A DNA stretch of 64,000 nucleotides from positions 3,133,485-3,197,484 of the forward strand of contig JALDQW010000001.1 of the NCBI GenBank assembly GCA_031316255.1, given 5' to 3'. The first letter of the stretch is position 1. Every line of letters starts with the position of its first letter. The notes beneath the pieces are model-generated. The model was not told the origin of the DNA. It saw only the letters and a program-made list of their open reading frames with translations, and made no database searches. Origin of the DNA: Nitrosomonas sp. Its GTDB lineage: Bacteria; Pseudomonadota; Gammaproteobacteria; Burkholderiales; Nitrosomonadaceae. Below are positions 20,201 through 29,202 of this stretch, in pieces. A program made the translations under genes and the position numbers.

Positions 20201-20385
20201 ATTGGCTCGATTTTGCACAAATGCAGGATTTTGAAGCACGCTATATGGCTTGGCTCGGTTTTATACAGCAATTAACGCAAAATGATGAAGCGACACTGTT
20301 TCCTCAACTTGATCAGGCATCTGAAAAAATTATTTCATTTTTAAAGGAATATAAACAGGACGCAGATCGTGATTACTGGCTCTGA
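17266..20385 (+). CDS. Second large baseplate protein (gp7/Afp12-type)
   Basis: The 1039-residue protein opens with the signature DNWTDYNLHDPGVTILEQLC then ALTDLSYR (about 36-65), characteristic of eCIS baseplate proteins. The middle (about 150-350) is predicted coiled-coil or helical. Later motifs include ALEAQAKVKQLKAYLFPFEQ-type helices (about 600) and IEHILLRPRGREPL (about 913), also seen in eCIS wedge proteins. It would pair with the 1294-residue protein to form the baseplate wedges. The ATG at 17266 is 4 bp after the preceding stop. The 3' end overlaps the tape-measure gene by 17 bp. The assignment to the gp7 rather than gp6 class is by gene order. Confidence 0.82.
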   Translation: MPTSEQIKRIRSDPDALDFDTLRKDALSLIQQISGDNWTDYNLHDPGVTILEQLCYALTDLSYRCEFPVKDYLAASNNTIDYEKQALFPPHEILPSSAVTELDYEKILYDAVPEIDQIWFKPYQPENGEVAGLYNIYVKIDTDLLQARTQTVSESEKQKKTINQICQLLDRLNRLYGLTDQITESLHIRQNALKRWQDRINRSEQKIQTEPFASITLLITKSGEVLLELEKQLSGLTDLRNQLDAIQETLVRQSCNPEGTGQFGEQLTLLEQLFDVPLPIVEFEQILSILDFPIKKLNDLIVVLENVLPRLTTPLNDFAVFLRNRIDDLRNVTKLLMSFYETGVKKKILQVYSANRGLGEDVHSIEVIETKPFFMVGKIEIHPSYIPAKVYAEIFFHCSRYISSSIQIEHYGAVLTEDKNYERVFTGPLTQHGYIRDEFLETQRSTITVMDLMTQIRKIKGVVRIQNLNLLDKTGRRYLDLDYQLSQHYFPALYFSDVESNAQQLHLKLPQDEINHADPETITLKKNAAAKTAVFYDEFNRELEKLVFEYHAFRRNCQPFSRFIPLPQGRSRQLDHYYSVQNHFPAIYGINKYGIPRSKSLEAQAKVKQLKAYLFPFEQLMANFLQGLQEIPELFSVNGAPEKTYFSQFLDNSKIPDIETLYTDRAQDKPSAIDDILRHYDDYGKRKNRLLDILLALYGEVYEQQQLLRFNYYRPDDADNWIIEQKINYLKHIREITRDRGKGFDYCRQSLATQSDGQRTMEISSALHARISLLLGLKCDGKPGFVTAVLSSRKSRLVSDQMMAGKVKYITEKKQSEGVPPIAGFKSSGITIPSRLPVFSYSLFKEGLNLENYRLVRSGPEQEETTVCFRSEQGGRLWILAKESTFYGAARYAQQFCSTLKQLNEASEYFYMIEHILLRPRGREPLTLSHHSADTVFFHYHVSFVFPNWTARFSDIAYRKFVKETVQMNLPAHLFADFYWLDFAQMQDFEARYMAWLGFIQQLTQNDEATLFPQLDQASEKIISFLKEYKQDADRDYWL

Positions 20386-23300
20386 TAATGGAACTGGGCA
20401 TATCATCGAGGAAGTTGTTTTGGACTTTGTGTTCGATTCAAGTGTTATTACAGATGAACATGAATCGCTAATGAGTACATGGGTTGTTGACAAATTGTTA
20501 CCCACGGTGGAAGCCGCCTTGGACGAATATGATGAGAAAGGAAAGGTTTTACGCATTGAACGGATAACAATCGATCTGGGAGATATTCCCAGTTCCAATA
20601 GTGATTTTTTAACACAAATTATTCCGCCTTTGTATGAACAACTCATCCTCCAGTTAAATAGAGCCCGAAGTCTGGGCAGATCGATAACACCATCATCCCC
20701 GAAACTGACGCAACCGGAAGGCCATCAATACCAAAAAGCATCGGCAGACGGGATGACAGTGCAACAGATCAACCCATTTCAGTCAGACCTGGAAATACTG
20801 GATCACTTTCTGGCGACAGGCAACATGCCCTGGCATGTCGATGCATCAAATTCATGGGCGCACGAAAAGCTTCTTGAACGGGTATTGCTCGATGCAACAG
20901 GAGGTGCTGCACTGCGCGCGCTGATGGTCAAAATACCATCGAACAGACGCGCAGCTTTTGTCAGTCGTCTGGTCAAACAATATTCAAACAGGGCGCTTGA
21001 AAAAATACTCATTCAAATCGCGCCAAAACAGCATGAATTGATGCTGGATCTGACCAGAGCATATCAATCCGTTTTGTCTGTATTACAATTGCCGACATTG
21101 CAGCAGACCGCTGCAATGCAACAACTATGGGCGCAAATTTTTAAGGCAATTGCTGGTCATGCACATGCTTTGGATTCATTCGATTTTTCCGATGCAATCC
21201 CGCAAATTCTGCAAAAATTGACCACCCCTGATTTACTTGACCAGAACGCTCTGATTGATGAATTGATTTTTTTGTCGAAAAAACATCTTAAAGACAGCCG
21301 GTTACCAATTATATTAACCGCTTATGCCCGAAAATCGGAAGCAGGGCAGAAGTCTATATGGAATTTTCTGCAATACTTCAAAGTAACCAAAACATACGGT
21401 GATCAGAAAACGGTTAATGACGGTGAGTCGCTATTCGGCAAGACGGTATTAATGTCTGAAAAAGATCGTCATCTTTCTTATTCGACTGTGTTATTCAAGC
21501 AGATTAAAGCCGCGTTGCAACAAACAGAAATCAATGAAACTCGATTGTTCCTTGAAAATTTACACGCTGCAAATTCTCTAACAATTCAGAAACAGTTATT
21601 TGAAATGCTACAGGATAAGGTGATACGCCAAAAACTGATTGCCGGACTGCCATCGTTTATCCTGATTGATATTGCATACCTGTTGTCAGTGCAAGCGGCT
21701 TTAATTATCGAACAATTGCTGCTGCATGCCGTGAAATTTCACCAGCTCACCGCCGACAGAAATCACATGACTATTGCAGAATGGGAACGGCAATTCTGGG
21801 AAAATGCGTTGAGCTTTCTGGTTTCTGGATCCCTAAAAACTTCGTTCGAGGCGACACACTTTGTGCAGGCGCTTGTACGAATGATACCTGACGATGAAGA
21901 AACTGTGACCGTGCTGGATAACTGGCGCGAAATTTTAGTTAAAGCGCAGCAGCAGGAACATGGCGCATTGCAAAATATTTTTTTTAATGCTATTGCAACA
22001 TTAAAGCCTGAAACCCGGGAAATCCCGACAGCCCAGGAAAAAAATTTGATTACAACAGGCTTGGCGACTGATCCAAATTACACCCGGCGGCAGCCCGAAG
22101 CAACGGTGGAGACCGATTCTTCAAAGCAAGCCAACCCTGATCAGACAAAAGCAACAAGACAACAATCAGTCGCTCAATCCGCTGCAGATTTAACATCACA
22201 GTCATTTAAAGCATCGACTTTTTCGTACGAAATTGCGAGAGGGCAGTCTGCAGATCAAGATAAAGCGCCAGTATTGCAATCCTGGCCAGAAGTTTTGCAA
22301 CATCAGGATCACCAAAACAAAGTTGGGACGAACACACTACGCAATATTATTCTCGATGCTCTATCGACGGATTCATCTGTATCCCGAAGTTTCCTTGCCA
22401 ATCAGGAAATAAAATTGATAATCGCCGCACTGGAAACCGATTTTGTTGCACAACGGCAACGGCTTGAAATGGCCAGTGAAACGGGCGGTTTGGCGTCTGA
22501 GGAATTGCCGGATGAAATGCCGAAAGCTATTGTTCATGCCGTGTTGAAACATGATCCGGCATTAACTGATGCCGACAAGCAAACGTTTATTGAAGCAATT
22601 GAATCCCATGCTCGGAAGGCTGGAAGCCGTTCGTTCTATTACCAACAGGTCATGGAAAAATTACTGTCCGGTGAGACGATCAACCTGGAGGAAATTGCCT
22701 CACGCGCTGCGCGACATGATTTGCCCCGGACAGATAGCGATATTGCGCTCAATACTGAAGTTGCAGAAAAAAAACGGCCAGTTCAAAATAAAAAGACCGG
22801 TACTGATATTCTTGAACGTATCCAGTCCGCTTTAAAGCAGTTTGCAGAAACAGGGGCAGATGTGCAGATTTGGCAATTGCAAACGACAGATATTCCATCG
22901 GCCAAAAAACAGTTATTGAAGTATCTCAAGGATAAGGCGCAGCGAACACAGCTGATATTGCGGTTGCCGCAATCAATATTGCTTGATATCAGCTATGTTT
23001 TGTCGCCACACACAGCGATCATTCTGGAACAACTGATGCTGTACTCCGAAACGTTGCACAATAAAACCCCAAACAGGCTTCATCCCGACGTTGCCGGATG
23101 GGAACATCAGGTATGGAAAAATGCGCTGGTTTTTTTTGTTCATAAACCGCCAAAACATTTATTTGAAGGTTTATTTGATGCGGCAAGCTTTTTGCATGGA
23201 TTGGTAAATAACCTGTCTGGTGAAAATGATACTGCGGCGATCCTAAGAAATTGGCACGAGATCCTGAAGCAAGAACACGGGCATGAAAAAATCGTATTGC

Positions 23301-24919
23301 GCAATGTTCTTGTTGAAGCGATTTCAGCATCACACGCTACGCCACAGAGTGACTTGTCCGGTGAGGGAATGCGGCAAATAGTGGATACATTAACGCGTGA
23401 CTATGAACGGGGTTATCAGCAACTTGAAACCGCCTTTCATTCCGGTCAACTAACTTTAGGGAAACTAACCGAAAATGAGCTGAAGTCTATGATTCGGGCA
23501 CTGCTAAAACATAATCCGGCATTAACCGGTGACGACAGTCAAACATTTATAAATGCCATCGAAACCCATGCCCATAGGGCCGAAAATATTGCCCTGTATT
23601 ATCAGCAAATACTGGAAAAACTGCTACGCGATCAGGCTGTCGATCTTGAGTCCATAGTATCCCGGTCTGTTGACGTGAGCGATCCAGTACTCACCGTGAC
23701 TGGTTTGAAACAACCCGTTATACAATCAACTTCGGCTGCAGCGGCCATTTATCACCGTATCCGTTCCGCTTTGATCCAATCCACGATAACCGGAACGGAG
23801 CTGTTTTTACAACTATTGCCAGCTGCCAACGCACAGACGATTCAAAAACATGTGCTGGATTTGCTACAGCAGACGGAAGTACGTACACAAATAATTGCAA
23901 AGCTGCCTAAATCCATTCTGTTTGATATGATTTACTTGCTGTCGCCCCAGGCAACCCTGGTTATCGAACAGTTGTTGTCAAATGCTAAAATGCTTTTTCA
24001 ATTCACGCCAAAAAAGCATGCTGCACGTATTGATGAATGGGAGCGGAGAATCTGGGAAAACAGTTTTAGTTATCTTCTCGCCTTACCCATCATTGATGCA
24101 TCTGCAGGCCGCCTAAACACAGTGGCGTTTATTCATACGGTGATCGATAAACTGTCTGAGAGCAAAGACAATATTACTGTTATCCAATCCTGGCATAACG
24201 CCTTGACAAAAATGCACGGTGTTGAATATGGTCAAGATCACGGAACGCGTATACTCCGGCACAGTATTGAAACATTGCTGATGCAACAAAAATCCGGTTT
24301 AGAGCGAGAACCTGAACGGTCTTTTCATCCCCAGCCATTAAAAATAAGAAACGACAATGTTGCCGAATACGTATTGCCAAACAAAATGGCGGAAATGGAT
24401 AATGAAGTTGACGACGGCGATGAGTTCTATATTCACAATGCGGGGCAAGTGCTGGCGGCGCCTTATTTGCCGCAGCTTTTCAAGCTGCTGGGTTTAATTG
24501 AAAAAGGCGTTTTTGTTAATCGGTCAGCAGCCGAACGTGCTGTACATTTGTTACAGTTTATGGTGAATGAAGAGACGCGGTCTCCCGAATATCAACTGTT
24601 GCTAAATAAACTACTGTGCGGTTTATCGACTATCACCCCGATCAGCAACGAAATAGAAATCAGTCAGCATGAGCAGGAAACAATAGAGAATTTGATACAA
24701 GGCATGATTCGGAACTGGAAGACAATTGGAAACACTTCAGTACAGGGATTGAGAGAAACGTTTCTGCAGCGTAATGGACACTTATTGCTGAAGGATAAAA
24801 TGTGGTTTCTGACAATTGAACCTGGGCCATTTGATATGTTGCTCGATCAATTGCCCTGGAGTTTTTCAGTTATTAAATACAACTGGATGGAGCGGGCAAT
24901 TCATGTTACCTGGCGCTAA
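20369..24919 (+). CDS. Contractile injection system tape-measure-type protein (CIS_TMP family)
   Basis: This 1516-residue protein matches the CIS_TMP pattern at both ends. The N-terminus (about 10-75) has HIIEEVVLDFVFDSS, LLPTVEAALDEYDE and IERITIDLGDI. The C-terminus (about 1354-1516) has IHNAGQVLAAPYLPQLFKLL, ERAVHLLQFMV, LLLNKLLCGL and FDMLLDQLPWSF. Between them are three repeats of about 150 residues (near 374, 812 and 1125). Each reads as a helix pair, a LP-(S/K)-(F/S)-IL-(I/L/F)-D core, and a W-E-(R/H)-(Q/R)-W-(E/K)-N segment. Two further copies of a LLKHNPALT unit lie near 721 and 1040. In this family the central region is thought to set tube length or to help assembly. Start GTG at 20369 overlaps the previous gene. 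The internal repeats make it long for the family. Confidence 0.88.
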   Translation: MITGSDNGTGHIIEEVVLDFVFDSSVITDEHESLMSTWVVDKLLPTVEAALDEYDEKGKVLRIERITIDLGDIPSSNSDFLTQIIPPLYEQLILQLNRARSLGRSITPSSPKLTQPEGHQYQKASADGMTVQQINPFQSDLEILDHFLATGNMPWHVDASNSWAHEKLLERVLLDATGGAALRALMVKIPSNRRAAFVSRLVKQYSNRALEKILIQIAPKQHELMLDLTRAYQSVLSVLQLPTLQQTAAMQQLWAQIFKAIAGHAHALDSFDFSDAIPQILQKLTTPDLLDQNALIDELIFLSKKHLKDSRLPIILTAYARKSEAGQKSIWNFLQYFKVTKTYGDQKTVNDGESLFGKTVLMSEKDRHLSYSTVLFKQIKAALQQTEINETRLFLENLHAANSLTIQKQLFEMLQDKVIRQKLIAGLPSFILIDIAYLLSVQAALIIEQLLLHAVKFHQLTADRNHMTIAEWERQFWENALSFLVSGSLKTSFEATHFVQALVRMIPDDEETVTVLDNWREILVKAQQQEHGALQNIFFNAIATLKPETREIPTAQEKNLITTGLATDPNYTRRQPEATVETDSSKQANPDQTKATRQQSVAQSAADLTSQSFKASTFSYEIARGQSADQDKAPVLQSWPEVLQHQDHQNKVGTNTLRNIILDALSTDSSVSRSFLANQEIKLIIAALETDFVAQRQRLEMASETGGLASEELPDEMPKAIVHAVLKHDPALTDADKQTFIEAIESHARKAGSRSFYYQQVMEKLLSGETINLEEIASRAARHDLPRTDSDIALNTEVAEKKRPVQNKKTGTDILERIQSALKQFAETGADVQIWQLQTTDIPSAKKQLLKYLKDKAQRTQLILRLPQSILLDISYVLSPHTAIILEQLMLYSETLHNKTPNRLHPDVAGWEHQVWKNALVFFVHKPPKHLFEGLFDAASFLHGLVNNLSGENDTAAILRNWHEILKQEHGHEKIVLRNVLVEAISASHATPQSDLSGEGMRQIVDTLTRDYERGYQQLETAFHSGQLTLGKLTENELKSMIRALLKHNPALTGDDSQTFINAIETHAHRAENIALYYQQILEKLLRDQAVDLESIVSRSVDVSDPVLTVTGLKQPVIQSTSAAAAIYHRIRSALIQSTITGTELFLQLLPAANAQTIQKHVLDLLQQTEVRTQIIAKLPKSILFDMIYLLSPQATLVIEQLLSNAKMLFQFTPKKHAARIDEWERRIWENSFSYLLALPIIDASAGRLNTVAFIHTVIDKLSESKDNITVIQSWHNALTKMHGVEYGQDHGTRILRHSIETLLMQQKSGLEREPERSFHPQPLKIRNDNVAEYVLPNKMAEMDNEVDDGDEFYIHNAGQVLAAPYLPQLFKLLGLIEKGVFVNRSAAERAVHLLQFMVNEETRSPEYQLLLNKLLCGLSTITPISNEIEISQHEQETIENLIQGMIRNWKTIGNTSVQGLRETFLQRNGHLLLKDKMWFLTIEPGPFDMLLDQLPWSFSVIKYNWMERAIHVTWR

Positions 24920-26285
24920 TAATAACTTGGTTTTATCTCAACCTGAAGAAAACCTTAATGCCGCAACACTCGAAAAAGAGATTGTATGGTTTAAAAAAGT
25001 CATGACAGCACGGTTTGATCTGTATTTCGAACGGAACACCGATATCAAGGAAATCAGCACGATAGCACCGCCCGATTTGGCGACAGACTTATCAGAATTT
25101 GCACAAATCATCAAAAAATTCGACATGGATTTTGATGAACGCATAATTGTTATTCTGGCGTTATTGCCACATTTACAGCCGCAGGGGCTCGATTATTTTT
25201 TATTCAACAATAAGGATCTTGCGCGCGGTTTTACCGAATTTGGCGGTTGGCGGGGGAAACACCATAGCGGCTTTTTACCCACTTGCGAAACGGCGGTTTT
25301 CATACTCGCAGGTAACGACTTAACCCGGCGTTTTCAGGTTTTGCGACTGTTTCAGGCTGATTACTACCTGTCAAAGCAGGGCGTAATTAAAGTCACGCAT
25401 GCGACGAATGGAGAACCCTTTTTAAGCGCAGCATTGACGATGACTACTGAATATCTGGGCCGGATGACGACCGGAAAAAGTCAAAAGCCCGATTATGATA
25501 TTCATTTTCCAGCAAAACATATTACAACGGCATTGACCTGGCAGGACCTGGTGTTAAGTGCCGAAATCATGGATGAAATCGAAAATATCAACGCCTGGTT
25601 GCAGCATTCCGAAAAAATTCTGCAGCAATGGGAATTGGGCCGGAATATCAAGCCCGGTTACCGTGCGTTGTTTTACGGTCCACCGGGAACTGGAAAAACA
25701 CTGACAGCAACATTAATCGGTTCCGCTGCGAATATCGACGTGTATCGTATTGATTTGTCCATGGTGGTTTCCAAATATATCGGTGAAACAGAGAAAAATC
25801 TCGCCAACGTATTTGATCAGGCTATCAACAAGAACTGGATATTGTTTTTTGACGAAGCGGATGCGTTGTTCGGTAAACGAACCCAAGCCAGTAATTCCAA
25901 TGACCGTTACGCCAATCAGGAAATTTCCTATCTGTTGCAGCGAATTGAAGACTACCCAGGCGTAGTTATTCTTGCGACCAACCTAAAAGCCAATATCGAC
26001 GAAGCATTTTCCCGTCGTTTTCAGACTTCAATTCATTTTGCATTGCCGGATACCGAACAACGCCTGCAATTATGGCAGGGCATGTTTCCGGAAAGCAAAC
26101 GATTATCGCCAGACGTGGATTTAAGTGTGTTGGCCAATAAATATGCCATATCAGGCGGCGCGATTACCAATGCGGTGCGCTATGCTGCCATACAGGCGGT
26201 TCGAATGAAACGGGAAACCATTACCCAGGACGATCTCATCAAAGGTGTTACAAAAGAGCTGTTGAAAGAGGGGCGAACACAATGA
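24903..26285 (+). CDS. AAA+ ATPase of the contractile injection system (Afp15-like)
   Basis: Starting at ATG 24903 the protein has 460 residues; an earlier in-frame start at 24816 is less likely because it lies deep in the tape-measure gene. The AAA module shows Walker A GPPGTGKT at 259-266, Walker B ILFFDEAD at 313-320, sensor 1 ATN at 358-360 and Arg finger RR at 371-372. The N-terminal 240 residues contain the segment FGGWRGKHHSGFLPTCETA, which is typical of eCIS ATPases. In Afp and PVC systems the equivalent ATPase is needed for particle assembly. Its stop overlaps the next start (ATGA at 26282-26285), showing translational coupling. Confidence 0.92.
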   Translation: MLPGANNNLVLSQPEENLNAATLEKEIVWFKKVMTARFDLYFERNTDIKEISTIAPPDLATDLSEFAQIIKKFDMDFDERIIVILALLPHLQPQGLDYFLFNNKDLARGFTEFGGWRGKHHSGFLPTCETAVFILAGNDLTRRFQVLRLFQADYYLSKQGVIKVTHATNGEPFLSAALTMTTEYLGRMTTGKSQKPDYDIHFPAKHITTALTWQDLVLSAEIMDEIENINAWLQHSEKILQQWELGRNIKPGYRALFYGPPGTGKTLTATLIGSAANIDVYRIDLSMVVSKYIGETEKNLANVFDQAINKNWILFFDEADALFGKRTQASNSNDRYANQEISYLLQRIEDYPGVVILATNLKANIDEAFSRRFQTSIHFALPDTEQRLQLWQGMFPESKRLSPDVDLSVLANKYAISGGAITNAVRYAAIQAVRMKRETITQDDLIKGVTKELLKEGRTQ

Positions 26286-28909
26286 AAATGCGCTTGTCAA
26301 TAATCGTGCACCTCTGGCTTGCCTTGATAACCGGCTGCAGTGTTTCTTTGCTGCATGCAAATGAGAGTCTGCATTACGAACTGGATTACGACCAGCATTA
26401 TGACCGGCTGCTTGACCGGTCTGAATTTATCCGCCTGGACAAGACTGTTGTTCAACGAACACAACAAAACCTTGCCGCGATTTACCAGGACGATTTCAGT
26501 TGGAAAAGAGATGTACAGTTGAGTAAGCAACCGCTTACTGACGGCGTCATCGGTCCGGTCACCTTATTCTGGTTGCAGCGTTTTGCCTTTGATTTCAAAA
26601 TTGAACCGATAGGCGATTATGTCAACAGTCTGATTAACAGGGTGGAAAAGATAGCCGAGTTTTCCGATATGTTTCCCGAAGAAGCTTCTGTGCTGCTGAT
26701 GCCTGATTTCGCCGACTGGAATGACAGACTGCCCAGTATACAGCGTGATCTGGATTACGAAATAAGGCGCTCAGGTTCGCATCAGGCGCTCCTAGATCTG
26801 GTGTACCAATACCGGGCGCTGACTGAGCCATTTCAGATCGGCGCCACCCTCGATTATTCCGTGTCGCCGCTGTATTACTACCAATTGACCGCAGAAGATT
26901 TCCAGTTGCTGCAAAACAAGGAAAAAATGATCGTGGAGTTGCTCAAACTGGAAAACAAACCATTCGAGAATTTTTCACTGCTCGCGGAAGCAGTTTCAGA
27001 AGTCCTGCAAGCCTATCCCGATTTGGTGAAAAGGCTGTTACCCGCAATCAAAAGATTTTACAATAACCAACCGCTGATTATTACGCCGGATTTTATCGCT
27101 TTTCTTAACCAGGCGATAAGTGGCGACCCGTCTGTATCTTCGTTGAATGCTGTGCTCGCGGAACTGCTGGAAAAAGAGCTGGCTGGAATCGCTTATCCGG
27201 CTCAGGATCTTTTTGATAAAGCTGCTCAGGCCAGAATTCATTCCGCTCTAGGGGCCTGCAATACGCTGATATTACATAGTCAATATACCCAGAGACTCAG
27301 GTTCGTGGACGAAGACTTTTTAAGTCTTGAAACCGATCTGCTGAATAACCGGGAATACTATGGCATGCCCGATATTCGCAAACACCTGAAATTAATCAAT
27401 GCGTTGCGTCAACGCTCTGGCGCATGTAACGAAACGGAACAGCACGATGTCAACGCATTTGTCACCCAATTGTATGCGAACGTCGTTCAGCCGAGCATCG
27501 CGCTGCTGTACAGAAAAAGACCGGTTTTCGATGCAAACACAACCTTTGAATGGGATGGTAACGGTTGCGGGTGCGTACTGGACAAGTTATCAGGCACTGT
27601 TTACGGTTTTTATCCTTACTGGCAGGCGAATAATGAAAAACAAACCGTTAATTTCAGCGTCCTGTCCAGAGTGGCCTACTATGGGTTGTCTTTTGAGGCT
27701 GGCGGCGCCATCGTTCACGCCAACGATGATCACAATCACTTCGATCTGAAGCGGTTTCTGAAACAAAATCCTTTCGTGAAGGCCGTGCGCAAACATGATA
27801 GCAAGGTGGACTGGGTCATTCACAAAGACCGTTCCTATTGGGAAAAAACATGGAAATTACTCGATTCAAATCAGAAAGCCAATATTTTTTCTACACTGGC
27901 AGACGAGCTGTTTCAATTATTGACTGAACCGCTTGAAGAAGATTTTGCGCGATGGTCGTTTGGACTGGTGCCAGCGGCGACACGGGGCGATGGTGTTACG
28001 CTTGATTTCCGCGGGTTTCCGATAGATGCAGTATCGGTTGATCTGCTGAATAATCTCTATGATGACCTGACAAAAAGACTGAATGCTGCGGGCGGCGATT
28101 ATTTCGTGAACATCATGGTTGTGCAATCGGAACTAGGGGTAGGGTTTTATCAGTATTTTAACCTGATTGAGCGAATCTCGGGCATTCAGCCGAATGACGC
28201 AGCGACTTCTTTTCAGCAAATCGACATCCGGGACGATCTTAAGGCCAAGATTCTGGTCCTGATCGAGGAACCTACCACCAAAGCAAAAAAGGAATTGCGC
28301 CTGAATATCGAAAATGGCGGTTTGTACGGTATTTTAAGGGGACTGTTGCTGCGTAATATCGTGCCGGTAATCGAATTCGATGGCCGCAACTGGGAGCAGC
28401 TTGAAGACGATATTGTGTATTTCAAGGATAATTTTGGGGGCGCAGGATTTTGGGCCATGCCTATGAATGAGCCTGAAATGCCGGCTGAGATGTCCGGCCG
28501 CTGTGAGGAATTAAAAGCGATCGGCGGTTGCCTGGTCAGGCATTTTCAACTCGCGGAAAGAGATGGTCAGCCGGATTCGTTGCTCGACAGGTTTGTCTGC
28601 GAAAACCGCAAAATTTTCTGGCTTGCGCTGATTCTGCTGACCGTGTTATCGCTCGTTTTACTGATCAGCTACCGTCGTTCATGCCGGCTTCAGGGGAAAT
28701 ATCAGAATCTTTTTATTATCAGCATCTTTGCATCCATTATTCCGGCGCTGATTGTGGCATTACTGCTCCTGCTGTTCGACCCCATGCTCGAAACGCTCGC
28801 TGAAGGCAATATACCGTTAATCGGTGTGGTTTCAATCGGCGCCCTGGGTAGCATTGTTTTTTACCGGAAACAGCAGCGGATGTCAAAAAAACCAACCCGG
28901 CCCAGGTAA
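26282..28909 (+). CDS. Envelope lipoprotein with a glycosidase-18-like barrel and C-terminal membrane helices
   Basis: The 875-residue protein begins with a lipoprotein signal (LITGC, Cys19 as the lipidated residue). Residues about 85-105 (LTDGVIGPVTLFWLQRFAFD) resemble part of a peptidoglycan-binding domain. A GH18-like TIM barrel is suggested from about 429 (TVYGFYPYWQ) through DGVTLDFRGF near 568 to GGAGFWAMPMNEP near 719. At the catalytic motif DxxxDxxE the last Glu is Arg (DFRG), so activity as a chitinase-like enzyme is doubtful. The C-terminus has three hydrophobic helices (about 777-797, 808-832 and 842-862). It is translationally coupled to the ATPase gene, so a role in anchoring the machine or letting it through the cell wall is an inference. 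The GH18 call rests on motif resemblance only. Confidence 0.6.
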   Translation: MKMRLSIIVHLWLALITGCSVSLLHANESLHYELDYDQHYDRLLDRSEFIRLDKTVVQRTQQNLAAIYQDDFSWKRDVQLSKQPLTDGVIGPVTLFWLQRFAFDFKIEPIGDYVNSLINRVEKIAEFSDMFPEEASVLLMPDFADWNDRLPSIQRDLDYEIRRSGSHQALLDLVYQYRALTEPFQIGATLDYSVSPLYYYQLTAEDFQLLQNKEKMIVELLKLENKPFENFSLLAEAVSEVLQAYPDLVKRLLPAIKRFYNNQPLIITPDFIAFLNQAISGDPSVSSLNAVLAELLEKELAGIAYPAQDLFDKAAQARIHSALGACNTLILHSQYTQRLRFVDEDFLSLETDLLNNREYYGMPDIRKHLKLINALRQRSGACNETEQHDVNAFVTQLYANVVQPSIALLYRKRPVFDANTTFEWDGNGCGCVLDKLSGTVYGFYPYWQANNEKQTVNFSVLSRVAYYGLSFEAGGAIVHANDDHNHFDLKRFLKQNPFVKAVRKHDSKVDWVIHKDRSYWEKTWKLLDSNQKANIFSTLADELFQLLTEPLEEDFARWSFGLVPAATRGDGVTLDFRGFPIDAVSVDLLNNLYDDLTKRLNAAGGDYFVNIMVVQSELGVGFYQYFNLIERISGIQPNDAATSFQQIDIRDDLKAKILVLIEEPTTKAKKELRLNIENGGLYGILRGLLLRNIVPVIEFDGRNWEQLEDDIVYFKDNFGGAGFWAMPMNEPEMPAEMSGRCEELKAIGGCLVRHFQLAERDGQPDSLLDRFVCENRKIFWLALILLTVLSLVLLISYRRSCRLQGKYQNLFIISIFASIIPALIVALLLLLFDPMLETLAEGNIPLIGVVSIGALGSIVFYRKQQRMSKKPTRPR

Positions 28910-28938
28910 TAACGGGAAACTGAAGTGGCCCCGGTTAT

Positions 28939-29139
28939 TTGGCCACCAAAGTCTGGCCGGCAGCTGGTATCAAAAATATATCTGAAGACATCGTGATTAT
29001 GTACGACTGGGACAGAATAGGCGCCTGCCTTGATTCTGATAAACTCGGCTGCATCTGCTACGGCAAATCGTCAGAACACCTCATGATACCGAAAGAAACT
29101 TGTCAACTTGCAGCAAAGTATGGATGGTCAAAATTATAG
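28939..29139 (+). CDS. Possible small cysteine-containing protein or gene remnant
   Basis: This 66-codon frame starts with TTG; ATG 28999 would leave 46 residues. It holds three closely spaced cysteines (IGACLDSDKLGCICYGK) and a helix-like C-terminal end. No family is recognised. It could be the tail of a decayed gene. It lies just downstream of the eCIS operon, where composition starts to fall toward AT-rich sequence. Confidence 0.3.
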   Translation: MATKVWPAAGIKNISEDIVIMYDWDRIGACLDSDKLGCICYGKSSEHLMIPKETCQLAAKYGWSKL

Positions 29140-29202
29140 TTAGCTTTGATTACCTGTTACACTTTCATATCTTTTAGATAAAAATACAATAAATCTTAAA
29201 AT

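Noticed and set aside
24816..24902. Earlier start for the eCIS ATPase
   Set aside because: Lies within the conserved end of the tape-measure gene; ATG 24903 is near a GGAG-like site and fits the family length.
20369..24919. Phage tail tape-measure (prophage) instead of eCIS
   Set aside because: The termini fit CIS_TMP, the ATPase follows directly, and no capsid, terminase, portal or integrase gene is present.
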